A stretch of DNA of 62,989 nt from an uncultured Eudoraea sp. (GTDB taxonomy: Bacteria > Bacteroidota > Bacteroidia > Flavobacteriales > Flavobacteriaceae), in the NCBI RefSeq assembly GCF_947258525.1, contig NZ_CAMYIP010000045.1, positions 1 to 62,989 of the forward strand, read 5' to 3'. Under the pieces are notes generated by a model. That model was not told where the DNA came from, made no database searches, and saw only the letters and a list, made by a program, of their open reading frames with translations. Positions within the stretch are counted from its first letter, which is position 1. Every line of letters starts with the position of its first letter. A program made the position numbers and the translations under genes. Positions 35,294-43,605 of the stretch are shown here, in pieces.

Positions 35294-36334
35294 GTGCTTC
35301 TGAAATCTATTATATCTCTTTTTCTACTCCTGTGTTTTCCAATCACTATTTTGATTGCCCAGGATTCTCTAAATACTGCTATCGCCCAAAAAGGAGATGG
35401 TATTTATTCTTTGCTACGCAAGCAAGGGGTTGACCCTTATATTACCTATGATGATTTTATTGCTCTGAACCTTCCAAGGCTTAGGGATAGTATGCATTTG
35501 TATGAGGGAATGACCTACATAATTCCCGAAACATCAGAGGAAAGTCTGGAAATAGCTCCAGAGGAAACGGAAGAAGACGAAACTACTAATAAGGATGAGA
35601 CCAATTCCTATGAAATATTTGGTGAGAAATATGCTGAGGTACCCGGTAAAAGTGAGCGCTTAAAAGGAACTGTATATTATTTAATTTCAGGTCATGGGGG
35701 CCCTGATCCAGGGGCAATGACTCAAACTGCAGGGAAGTCCATTTCGGAGGATGAATACGCTTATGATGTCACTTTACGTTTAGCCAGAGAATTACTTTCC
35801 CATGGCGCATTGGTATATATTATTGTAAGGGACCCGGATGATGGTATTCGTGATGCTCGAATTCTGGAAATGGATAAGGACGAATTAGTCTTACCAGACC
35901 AGACCATCCCATTGAACCAAAAGGAAAGACTAGACCAAAGGGTAGATGCGGTCAATAAATTATATTTAAAACATAAGGGTAAACATCAACGTTTGGTAGT
36001 TACCCATGTAGACAGTCGTAGTAAAGGACAAAATATAGATGTTTTTTTCTACTACCACGAGAAAAGTAAAAATGGAAAAAAACTAGCTGAAAGTATTCAC
36101 AATACATTTAAAAAGAAATACAAAAAGTACCAGCCAAACAGAAGTTATTCGGGAACCTTTGAAGACAGGAGCAATTTATACCTGGTAAAGAAAACCCTTC
36201 CCGCAATGACCTTTATTGAAATTGGGAATATTCGAAATAAAAAGGACCAACGGCGTATACTGGATTACGACAATAGGCAAGCCCTGGCTAAATGGATTTC
36301 AGAAGGAGTAATTCTTGATTACGAGGGTAAATAA
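35294..36334 (+). CDS. N-acetylmuramoyl-L-alanine amidase (Amidase_3) with LysM-like N-terminus
   Basis: A 346-residue exported protein starting with GTG; the signal peptide runs to about residue 22 (L-I-A-Q). A LysM-like segment follows (Q-K-G-D-G-I-Y-S-L-L ... Y-E-G-M-T-Y-I-I-P, residues 32-77), then an acidic Glu/Asp-rich linker (about 78-105). The zinc amidase domain has H-G-G-P-D-P-G, a Glu ligand in S-E-D-E-Y, T-H-V-D-S-R, and the catalytic Glu in F-I-E-I-G-N. It cleaves the amide between N-acetylmuramic acid and L-alanine, usually for cell separation. A hairpin abuts the start codon. Confidence 0.9.
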   Translation: MLLKSIISLFLLLCFPITILIAQDSLNTAIAQKGDGIYSLLRKQGVDPYITYDDFIALNLPRLRDSMHLYEGMTYIIPETSEESLEIAPEETEEDETTNKDETNSYEIFGEKYAEVPGKSERLKGTVYYLISGHGGPDPGAMTQTAGKSISEDEYAYDVTLRLARELLSHGALVYIIVRDPDDGIRDARILEMDKDELVLPDQTIPLNQKERLDQRVDAVNKLYLKHKGKHQRLVVTHVDSRSKGQNIDVFFYYHEKSKNGKKLAESIHNTFKKKYKKYQPNRSYSGTFEDRSNLYLVKKTLPAMTFIEIGNIRNKKDQRRILDYDNRQALAKWISEGVILDYEGK

Positions 36335-36357
36335 GGACTAATGATTCACAATCAAAA

Positions 36358-37065
36358 TTAAGTAGAAATTTTTCTTTTATAGTATTGGTATAGCTGCTCG
36401 GGATCTGCCCCCAAATAATTCTTAAGATGAATTATGCCAAAGTAAAATTGGAGTTTGATGTTTCCAATTTGCTCATATTTTCGCGCTGAGGTTCGCACCT
36501 GATCCGGAAGGATAATAAAATTGGTAAGCTTATAGAGGCGACCTATAAATTCATTGTCCTCGTAAATTTTGTAAGATTCATCATAACCACCGGATATATT
36601 GAATAATTCCCTGGTAATGAAGAGTGATTGGTCTCCACCCCTGCATATTTTATGGTTTATCCTGCTAAACCAGGAGAAGAAACTCAAAAACTTGCTATCG
36701 CTATCAAATTTCATTCTAAAACAACCTGTTTCATTACCTTTTTGAATAGCACTCAGAATTATCTTGTCAAAGTTTTTTGGTGGAAAAGTATCTGCGTGCA
36801 GAAAATATAGTACTTCACCTTTGGCCTTTTTCGCACCCAGGTTCATTTGTTTTGCCCTACCTTTTTGTGAATGAAGGACCTGGGCATCATATTTCGAAGC
36901 GGCTTCTTTGGTGCCATCCGTGCTCCCGCCATCAACTACAAGAATTTCTTTAATATTCGTATTGCTTGAATTTTCCCGAATATATTCCAAAAGTTTTATT
37001 ATGCAGTGTTCCTCATTTAGAACGGGTATTATTATACTAATACTGGGATTATCACTTAAATTCAT
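36358..37065 (-). CDS. TIGR04283-type glycosyltransferase (arsenosugar-biosynthesis family)
   Basis: A 235-residue GT2 protein with I-I-I-P-V-L-N-E-E near residue 11 and V-D-G-G-S-T-D-G-T near residue 44. The family-specific G-R-A-K-Q-M-N-L-G-A and L-H-A-D-T-F-P-P blocks follow (residues 68-98). This matches the TIGR04283 family, named for its link to arsenosugar clusters. It overlaps the DUF547 gene by 14 bases and belongs to a minus-strand group with a nucleoside phosphorylase, a TIGR04282 protein and a rhodanese. No ArsM or ArsS is in the window, so arsenosugar synthesis is not demonstrated. Confidence 0.85.
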   Translation of the reverse strand: MNLSDNPSISIIIPVLNEEHCIIKLLEYIRENSSNTNIKEILVVDGGSTDGTKEAASKYDAQVLHSQKGRAKQMNLGAKKAKGEVLYFLHADTFPPKNFDKIILSAIQKGNETGCFRMKFDSDSKFLSFFSWFSRINHKICRGGDQSLFITRELFNISGGYDESYKIYEDNEFIGRLYKLTNFIILPDQVRTSARKYEQIGNIKLQFYFGIIHLKNYLGADPEQLYQYYKRKIST

Positions 37066-37804
37066 TTAAACTCCAATTGTAATTAATGTATTCAATTTTC
37101 GTGTCAGGATTTATTGATGATTTTAAATATTGGTTCAAATATGCTATTAAGGAACCGTTGCTTTCAAAATCTTTTTTATACCATTTAAAGATCTTTGATA
37201 ATTTTACTTCGTTTTCAGATATTATATTCCTGCTGGGATCGTTTATAAACTCTTTCGCAGCCCTCTGCAATTGCTTTTCCAGTTTATCTTCAGTATATGC
37301 TTCGTTTAGCAATTTTGGGCATGAAAATGAGGCGCAATTGATTGCAAAATGAATTCGGGGTTCATTCATTTTTCTAAGGATTTTATGCTCTATTTGTCCC
37401 AATGAAATGAGTTCTCCATTATTTTTGATCCATTTTTTGTCCCAGGGTTTTTTTATGTCTGTTATGCTTCTCAGCGGATAATTATCTAAAATTAATTTTA
37501 CTGTTGCCGCATTGTAAAGATTAATATAATATGCCAGTTTTTTGTTTTTGGACCAGTTTTCATTTACAGTATTACTGCCCAATTGTTCTAAGTACCGATT
37601 TAAAGTTTCTGATTCCTTTTTAAAACCGCTGTAATTTACGTTCCCATTCTCGTCAACAAATCTATTTAGCAATTGCCCCCAGCTTTTATGGTCTGCAATA
37701 GCGCAAGTCTGTTCATTGGAAATTGGAACTAAAAATAATGAGTCCGAAAATAAAGAAATGGGCTGCAGCAGAAGAAATAAAAGAAGTGAACTTATTTGGA
37801 GCAT
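37052..37804 (-). CDS. DUF547 family exported protein
   Basis: A 250-residue protein with an N-terminal signal peptide (hydrophobic residues about 3-20). The DUF547 core is recognisable from K-L-A-Y-Y-I-N-L-Y-N-A-A-T-V near residue 88, and from H-F-A-I-N-C-A-S-F-S-C-P-K-L near residue 150, with conserved Cys residues. Biochemical activity is unknown; the fold has been compared to cysteine-peptidase-like proteins. It overlaps the glycosyltransferase gene by 14 bases. A 118-base gap upstream holds no clear promoter box. Confidence 0.85.
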   Translation of the reverse strand: MLQISSLLLFLLLQPISLFSDSLFLVPISNEQTCAIADHKSWGQLLNRFVDENGNVNYSGFKKESETLNRYLEQLGSNTVNENWSKNKKLAYYINLYNAATVKLILDNYPLRSITDIKKPWDKKWIKNNGELISLGQIEHKILRKMNEPRIHFAINCASFSCPKLLNEAYTEDKLEKQLQRAAKEFINDPSRNIISENEVKLSKIFKWYKKDFESNGSLIAYLNQYLKSSINPDTKIEYINYNWSLNEFK

Positions 37805-37922
37805 TGAATATTTTTAATACTTAGTTGAATAGGTAATTTAAACCTTACATCATATTTCTGTTACATTGGGTATGCAATTCATGTTTATGAAATTTTAAAG
37901 TTTAATGAAACGCGTTACTTAA

Positions 37923-38738
37923 TTATAAATCCTTTATCAGTTCCATAAACAATTTAATCATTTTGGGTTCGGTTTCCTCAGCGACCTTAATTATTTCCGA
38001 TATATGGACGGGCTCCAGATTATCCGGGTCACAATCATCTGTTAGTACGGAGACCGCTATCACGGGGAGATTTAAGTGATTGGCAACAATAACCTCAGGC
38101 ACAGTGCTCATACCAACGGCATCTGCCCCTATAGTTTTTAACATCCGATATTCGGCCTTTGTTTCCAGCTGAGGCCCAATGACCGAAGCGTATACCCCAT
38201 TATGCAAAACAATGTTTTCATGCCGGGCAATTTTTTTAATTTTTTCACACATCTCTATATCATAGGGTTGGCTCATATCCACAAAGCGAACACCAAAACT
38301 AGCAACATTTTTAAATGCCAAGGGTGATCCACCCTGAAGATTAATATGATCTTCTATGAGCATTAATTCACCTTTTTTGAAGTTTAGGTTAATAGCTCCT
38401 GCTGCATTGGAGATGAACAATTTCTCTATTCCCAGTTCCCGCATTACCCGGATAGGATATGTAACCTCGTCAAATTCATAACCTTCGTAAACATGAAAAC
38501 GACCCTGCATAACCAATACTTTCTTATTTTCAAGAGTACCATAGATAAGCTTACCACTGTGAAATTCTACAGTAGCCAAGGGGAAAAAAGGAATGTTGTG
38601 GTAATGAGCTACAATACCAGATTCAATATGTTCAATTAACCTTCCAAGCCCTGTACCTAATACAATTCCAATTTCAGGATTTTCAAAACCTTTATTCCTC
38701 AGGTATTGACAAGATTTTTCGAGCTGCTTTTGGGTCAT
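37923..38738 (-). CDS. Purine-nucleoside phosphorylase (PNP-I family)
   Basis: A 271-residue protein with the trimeric PNP signature: V-L-G-T-G-L-G-R-L near residue 26, then V-E-F-H-S-G-K-L-I near 57. V-M-Q-G-R-F-H-V-Y-E-G-Y follows near 76, I-S-N-A-A-G-A-I-N near 110 and the D-A-V-G-M-S-T-V-P-E block near 195. It splits purine nucleosides with phosphate to base and ribose-1-phosphate. In arsenosugar-type clusters a homologue may act on an adenosyl-arsenical. Its stop is in a group of five tightly spaced minus-strand genes; the next upstream gene ends 4 bases away. Confidence 0.92.
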   Translation of the reverse strand: MTQKQLEKSCQYLRNKGFENPEIGIVLGTGLGRLIEHIESGIVAHYHNIPFFPLATVEFHSGKLIYGTLENKKVLVMQGRFHVYEGYEFDEVTYPIRVMRELGIEKLFISNAAGAINLNFKKGELMLIEDHINLQGGSPLAFKNVASFGVRFVDMSQPYDIEMCEKIKKIARHENIVLHNGVYASVIGPQLETKAEYRMLKTIGADAVGMSTVPEVIVANHLNLPVIAVSVLTDDCDPDNLEPVHISEIIKVAEETEPKMIKLFMELIKDL

Positions 38739-38742
38739 GGGT

Positions 38743-39363
38743 TTAAACTGTTAAAAAGGTTTGAAAAACATCAATATCTTTTAAATCCTCATAGACATCA
38801 ATATCATTTTTAATTTGCAGTAGTTTTACTTTTTTATCCCTTAGGTCATCAAGTGTATCTTTCAACACAGAATTTGTTCCCCAGCTCTTGTTAGTGAATA
38901 TCTCTTTATTTATTGATTTCATTCCAAGCAGGTAGTACCCACCATCTGCGGCAGGACCAATTACGTAATCAGAGTTTTCCAATTCTGTAAAAGCTTTTTC
39001 AATAATTTCACTACTTAAATCATAGATATCACTTCCTATTATAATGACCTTTTTATAACCCTTTTGAAAGCCTGTTTTAAAAGCATTATACATACGTTCT
39101 CCCAGGTCTTTGCCATTTTGCAAGTGTTTGGAGTAGATCAATTCATCCCATAAATCATTAGACTCTGGTTCTTCAGTATAATGAACTTCTTTTGAACAAT
39201 TAAGGTCTTTAGTGATCTCAGCGGTGTGCCGAAGTAAGATCATATAGATATCCAATGCAGCCTGATCTCCTATTGCTGCCGCCAATCTTGTTTTGCACTT
39301 TCCTAATTTGGGATTTCTTGTAAAAATAATTAGTAACCTTTCTTTATTTTCTTCCAACTTCAT
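38743..39363 (-). CDS. TIGR04282-type glycosyltransferase (arsenosugar-biosynthesis family)
   Basis: A 206-residue protein with the family opening F-T-R-N-P-K-L-G-K-C-K-T-R-L near residue 14. Later blocks are I-I-I-G-S-D-I-Y-D-L near 110 and G-P-A-A-D-G-G-Y-Y-L-L-G near 136. It is a nucleotidyl/glycosyl-transferase-A fold protein, small relative to other GTs. It lies 4 bases from the nucleoside phosphorylase and 7 bases from the rhodanese. Real activity is not established; family name reflects co-occurrence with ArsM/ArsS elsewhere. Confidence 0.87.
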   Translation of the reverse strand: MKLEENKERLLIIFTRNPKLGKCKTRLAAAIGDQAALDIYMILLRHTAEITKDLNCSKEVHYTEEPESNDLWDELIYSKHLQNGKDLGERMYNAFKTGFQKGYKKVIIIGSDIYDLSSEIIEKAFTELENSDYVIGPAADGGYYLLGMKSINKEIFTNKSWGTNSVLKDTLDDLRDKKVKLLQIKNDIDVYEDLKDIDVFQTFLTV

Positions 39364-39370
39364 TTATTAA

Positions 39371-39868
39371 TTAATCCTTATATACTTTTTCTGCCTTGGT
39401 CAGGTATTTCCCCCATAGCTTACCATAAGCATGTACTTTTTTCGTTTTATCGCCTTTAGGGTTATACACCGGGTACCCCTGATTGGTCCATTCAAAAATA
39501 CCTCCATATAAATTTTTTGTCCTGGAATAACCAGATTCCAAAAGTTCTTCGCCAATATTCTCAGATCTTACCCCTATGGAACAATAGACAACGATCTCCG
39601 CGCTTTTATCCGGTAATTTTTTTTCTACTTCCGATAATTTGAAATCATCATAACCTACCCATATTGCATTTTTCAAATGACTTACATTGTATTCTTCCCA
39701 TTCTCTTGCATCTAAAATAATTTTATCCTGAAAATTTTGCATTTCTGCAACCGTAATGTAAGGAACACTTTCATTATTATACCTCTCAAGAGCCTGATCT
39801 ATTGAAGACTGAGCACAAGCAGAAAGTAAAAGAAAAAAGGTAAATAATAAGTTTATCGAATACTGCAT
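39371..39868 (-). CDS. Rhodanese-domain lipoprotein
   Basis: A 165-residue protein if started at the ATG at 39868. A longer 35-codon extension exists but would bury the signal peptide, so it is rejected. Lipobox L-S-A-C (Cys17) follows a hydrophobic stretch. A single rhodanese domain has D-A-R-E-W-E-E-Y near residue 56 and the active-site loop Y-C-S-I-G-V-R near residue 95, with the catalytic Cys present. It could transfer sulfur or act on an arsenic or phosphate group. It begins the minus-strand group ending with the TIGR04283 gene, and is divergent from the GH32 gene. Confidence 0.85.
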   Translation of the reverse strand: MQYSINLLFTFFLLLSACAQSSIDQALERYNNESVPYITVAEMQNFQDKIILDAREWEEYNVSHLKNAIWVGYDDFKLSEVEKKLPDKSAEIVVYCSIGVRSENIGEELLESGYSRTKNLYGGIFEWTNQGYPVYNPKGDKTKKVHAYGKLWGKYLTKAEKVYKD

Positions 39869-39982
39869 TATAACATAATTATGCTTTGTGTAAAGATACT
39901 CATTTAAGTAAAAATTTTCTCTAATGTTGGATTTTAAGGACCAATAAATTAAATGTATTTTTACATAATTCAACCGTGTATT

Positions 39983-41551
39983 ATGCGAACCAATATCATA
40001 TATCCTTTTATGTTCTTACTTGTACTTTTTGCATTTTCATGCAAGAACAAAGAAGGGGATATGAATACAGAAATAGTCTCTAAACCTGAAGTATCATTTT
40101 TTAAAGAACCTTATCGGCCACAATTCCATTTTACACCTACGGAGATGTGGATGAATGATCCTAACGGACTTGTTTTCAATAATGGGATATATCATCTTTT
40201 CTATCAGTACCATCCTGAAGATATTGTTTGGGGGCCTATGCATTGGGGACATGCCACCAGTAAAGACCTTGTATATTGGGAACATAAACCTATTGCGTTG
40301 TTCCCTGATGAGAATGGTTATATTTTTTCCGGGAGCGCTGTTGTAGATAGAAATAATACATCCGGTCTGGGAACTCAGGATAACCCACCTCTGGTTGCTA
40401 TATTTACCTACCACGACATAAACAAAGAAAAAGATGGTTCTGATGATTTTCAGACACAGGGAATTGCATATAGCCTGGATAATGGAGATTCCTGGACTAA
40501 ATATCATGCTAACCCGGTATTGGGAAATGAAGGGATTAGGGACTTTAGGGATCCCAAAGTTTTTTGGCATGAACCTACCCAAAGTTGGATAATGGTATTG
40601 GTTGCCGGCGACCGTGCGCAATTTTACAGATCTGATGATCTGATTGACTGGACCTTTTTAAGTGAATTCGGGAAAAATGCGGGAGCACATGGCGGAGTTT
40701 GGGAATGTCCTGATCTTTTCCCATTAAAAACCCCCGGTTCCGGGGAAGAAAAATGGGTTCTTATTATTAGCATAAACCCCGGTGCACCTAATGGTGGTAG
40801 CGGAACCCAATATTTTATCGGGGAATTTAATGGAACCACATTTACTTCAGACCAGAAGGAGGATAAGTGGATAGATTGGGGGACGGATAATTATGCCGGA
40901 ATAACTTATAACAATGAACCAAATAACCAGCGGATCTTTATAGGATGGATGAGTAATTGGGCCTACGCAAGAGATACACCCACTGAGGAATGGAGAAGTG
41001 CAATGACAGTGCCGAGAAGTCTGTCATTAATTAAATTGGGAGATATCTATGAATTAACGAATTATCCTTTGGATAATTTGGGAACCATTTTTAAATCAGA
41101 ATTGAAAAAGGACTTTGAACTGTTAGCCGGAGACTCAGAAACGATAGACTTTGATCATTATAATCAGTCAGAAATAAGGTTTAAAACGCCTAACCGAAAT
41201 TTTGAAATTTCCTTTAATAATAGTTTAGGAGAGCAACTGTTACTGAAGTTAGATGGAGAAAAGGGGCAGTTTTTATTAGATCGAAGCAAATCTGGTAAAA
41301 CGGCATTCAAAGAAGAGTTTGGAAAAAATATTCAGAAATTACCCATTACCACTATACCTGATGGGGAAATTGAATTGCGGGTTTTGATGGACTGGTCATC
41401 CGTTGAAATTTTTATCAACGGCGGGCAGCGTGTGATGACCGCACAGTTATTTCCGAATGAAAACTATACAAAGCTAACCTTCAAAAATTCATCTGCTGAA
41501 ATTTTGACAATCAATAAGTTTGAAGTGAGCAGGGCAGAGGCAATATGGTAA
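39983..41551 (+). CDS. GH32 fructan hydrolase lipoprotein (levanase/inulinase type)
   Basis: A 522-residue protein from the ATG at 39983; an earlier ATG at 39953 would add ten residues ahead of the signal. Lipobox F-A-F-S-C (Cys20). The five-bladed propeller has the nucleophile Asp59 in W-M-N-D-P-N-G, the transition-state stabiliser in F-R-D-P-K, and the acid/base Glu in W-E-C-P-D-L-F. A C-terminal beta-sandwich (about residues 370-520) completes the GH32 pattern. It releases fructose from levan, inulin or sucrose outside the cytoplasm. No adjacent SusC/D or fructokinase is seen. Confidence 0.93.
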   Translation: MRTNIIYPFMFLLVLFAFSCKNKEGDMNTEIVSKPEVSFFKEPYRPQFHFTPTEMWMNDPNGLVFNNGIYHLFYQYHPEDIVWGPMHWGHATSKDLVYWEHKPIALFPDENGYIFSGSAVVDRNNTSGLGTQDNPPLVAIFTYHDINKEKDGSDDFQTQGIAYSLDNGDSWTKYHANPVLGNEGIRDFRDPKVFWHEPTQSWIMVLVAGDRAQFYRSDDLIDWTFLSEFGKNAGAHGGVWECPDLFPLKTPGSGEEKWVLIISINPGAPNGGSGTQYFIGEFNGTTFTSDQKEDKWIDWGTDNYAGITYNNEPNNQRIFIGWMSNWAYARDTPTEEWRSAMTVPRSLSLIKLGDIYELTNYPLDNLGTIFKSELKKDFELLAGDSETIDFDHYNQSEIRFKTPNRNFEISFNNSLGEQLLLKLDGEKGQFLLDRSKSGKTAFKEEFGKNIQKLPITTIPDGEIELRVLMDWSSVEIFINGGQRVMTAQLFPNENYTKLTFKNSSAEILTINKFEVSRAEAIW

Positions 41552-41555
41552 ACCC

Positions 41556-42725
41556 TCATTTGTTTTGATTTACAATTCCATGCATAAGCCCTCTTAATTC
41601 TGCCAAACCTTTAAGTCGCCCTATCCCAGGATAACCCGGATTAGTCTTTAAGCTGAGGTCGTTTAAGATTTGTTGACCATGATCTGGCCGCATAGGTAAT
41701 TGTTTCTTTCTTTTTTCCTGTAATTGTAGGAGCTCCTTTACTACACTATACATTGGTACATCCCCTTCAAGGTGACTAGCCTCATAGAAATTTCCTTCTT
41801 TATCTCTTTTTGTGCTTCGTAGATGAACAAAGTGAATATGATGACCATATTCTCTCACTATTCGTACCAGGTCATTATCCTCCCTTACGCCGAGTGAACC
41901 TGTACAAAAAGTAATTCCATTATTTGGGCTATTATTTTCTGAAAGAATTCTTTTAATATCATCCGTTGTACTCATAATCCTTGGCAGACCGAGAATCGGA
42001 TAAGGAGGATCATCCGGATGAATGGCCATAAAAACATTATTCTCCTCAGCAACAGGAAGTACCTCATTCAAAAAAAGATGCAGATTCCGTTCTAAAATAG
42101 CACTATCAATGTTCCGATAATCGTCTAATGCAAGTTGAAATTCTTCCAGGGTATAACCAACTTCTGCTCCAGGGAGGTTATCCAGAATGGTTCTTTTAAG
42201 CTTTTCTTTCCCATCGGAATCCAAACTTGTATAATATGATTCGGCCTTTTCAATAATGGCGGGAGGATAAGATTCCCTGGCTCCCTTTCGCTTCAATATA
42301 AAACAGTCAAAAGCGGCAAGGGCCTTCATTTCAAAATTTAATGTTCTGGCACCATTTGGAAGCTCATGATCCAGTTCAGTTCGAATCCAATCTAAAATGG
42401 GCATAAAATTGTAGCAGATAATATTGATATCTGCTGAGGCCAGATTTATGATAGTTTTCTTATAGTTTTCTATCAGTTCCTGAAAATTGCCGCTTCGCCG
42501 CTTAATTAATTCATGAACTGGCACACTTTCTACAACAGACCATCTCAGTCCGGCATCTTCTATGAGACCTTTTCGTTTTTGTATTTCCTCTACACTCCAT
42601 AACTCACCATTAGGTATTTCATGTAATGCGGTGACAATCCCTGTTGCTCCGGCTTGTTTGATATCACTCAGGGTTACGGGGTCTTTTGGCCCATACCATC
42701 GCATAGTTTGTTCCATTGTCCTCAT
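41556..42725 (-). CDS. uxuA: D-mannonate dehydratase
   Basis: A 389-residue enzyme of the UxuA family, recognised from M-R-W-Y-G-P-K-D-P-V at the N-terminus. Later blocks are I-C-Y-N-F-M-P-I-L-D-W near residue 110, M-A-I-H-P-D-D-P-P-Y near residue 235 and F-C-T-G-S-L-G near residue 265. Length matches the family. It dehydrates D-mannonate to 2-keto-3-deoxygluconate. It overlaps the upstream SDR gene by 4 bases (ATGA) and ends a hexuronate operon that also has UxaC. Met4 is a possible alternative start. Confidence 0.93.
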   Translation of the reverse strand: MRTMEQTMRWYGPKDPVTLSDIKQAGATGIVTALHEIPNGELWSVEEIQKRKGLIEDAGLRWSVVESVPVHELIKRRSGNFQELIENYKKTIINLASADINIICYNFMPILDWIRTELDHELPNGARTLNFEMKALAAFDCFILKRKGARESYPPAIIEKAESYYTSLDSDGKEKLKRTILDNLPGAEVGYTLEEFQLALDDYRNIDSAILERNLHLFLNEVLPVAEENNVFMAIHPDDPPYPILGLPRIMSTTDDIKRILSENNSPNNGITFCTGSLGVREDNDLVRIVREYGHHIHFVHLRSTKRDKEGNFYEASHLEGDVPMYSVVKELLQLQEKRKKQLPMRPDHGQQILNDLSLKTNPGYPGIGRLKGLAELRGLMHGIVNQNK

Positions 42726-43537
42726 ACTCCCGAATATGCGTTAAAACCACCATCAACAGGAATAATAGTTCCTGTCACAAATTTTGAAGCATCACTGCAC
42801 AGCCATTGAAGCACGCCAAAGAGTTCATCAGGATTGCCAAATCTACCCATTGGGGTATTCGCTATAATTTGGTTGCCGCGTTTAGTTAATTGGCCATCTG
42901 CTTCGGTAAGTAGTGCACGGTTTTGTTCCGTTAAAAAGAAACCCGGAGCAATGGCGTTTACTCTTAATTCCGCACTGTGTTTATTACAAAATTCAGTGGC
43001 CAACCATTTGGTAAGGTTATCAATAGCCGCCTTGGCTGAGCCGTATCCCAGCACCCGGGTAATTGGCCTTTGAGCTGCCATGGAAGAAATATTTATGATA
43101 CTTCCTTTTAGATCTTTCAGAAACAATGGCAGGAATGTTTTTATGGGAAGGAAAGAACCCATATAGTTTAATTCCATTACTTTATTCAGATCATCTATTC
43201 CGGCATCCAATATGGTTTGTTCCGGGGTTATCACGGCCCCGGTCATATTCCCACCTGCCATATTGATCAGGACATCTATTTTTCCGAATTCATTTTCAAG
43301 TTCCAATTTTGCACGGTCCAAATCTTGCTCATTGGTTACATCAGCAATCAAAGCAGTTACTTTATGCTTTGTGCCTGTAATTTCCCTGATTAACGTATTG
43401 ACTTTATCCTGATTTCTTCCCAAAGCAACTACTTTGGCACCTTGCTGGGCCAGATAAGCTGATATAGCTGAACCTAATACCCCTGTGGCTCCACTAATGA
43501 CAATAATTTTGTCTTCTACAGAAAATAAATCAGACAT
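42722..43537 (-). CDS. SDR-family reductase, probable D-fructuronate reductase (mannonate oxidoreductase role)
   Basis: A 271-residue classical short-chain dehydrogenase. The cofactor motif is S-G-A-T-G-V-L-G near residue 15, N-M-A-G-G near residue 92 is the N-A-G-type motif, and the catalytic Ser and Y-G-S-A-K lie near residues 152-170. In this operon, between UxaC and UxuA, it fills the step D-fructuronate to D-mannonate, which in many Bacteroidota is done by an SDR rather than by the long-chain UxuB. The role is inferred from position. Its start is 68 bases after uxaC. Confidence 0.85.
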   Translation of the reverse strand: MSDLFSVEDKIIVISGATGVLGSAISAYLAQQGAKVVALGRNQDKVNTLIREITGTKHKVTALIADVTNEQDLDRAKLELENEFGKIDVLINMAGGNMTGAVITPEQTILDAGIDDLNKVMELNYMGSFLPIKTFLPLFLKDLKGSIINISSMAAQRPITRVLGYGSAKAAIDNLTKWLATEFCNKHSAELRVNAIAPGFFLTEQNRALLTEADGQLTKRGNQIIANTPMGRFGNPDELFGVLQWLCSDASKFVTGTIIPVDGGFNAYSGV

Positions 43538-43605
43538 TGATTAAATATTACTTATTACTATCAAATATAACTTAAGAAAGTTAAATTCCTGAAGGACTGC
43601 TAAAT

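Noticed and set aside
36358-39868. Declaring a functional arsenosugar pathway
   Set aside because: The key methyltransferase and radical-SAM genes are not in the window, so only accessory families can be claimed.
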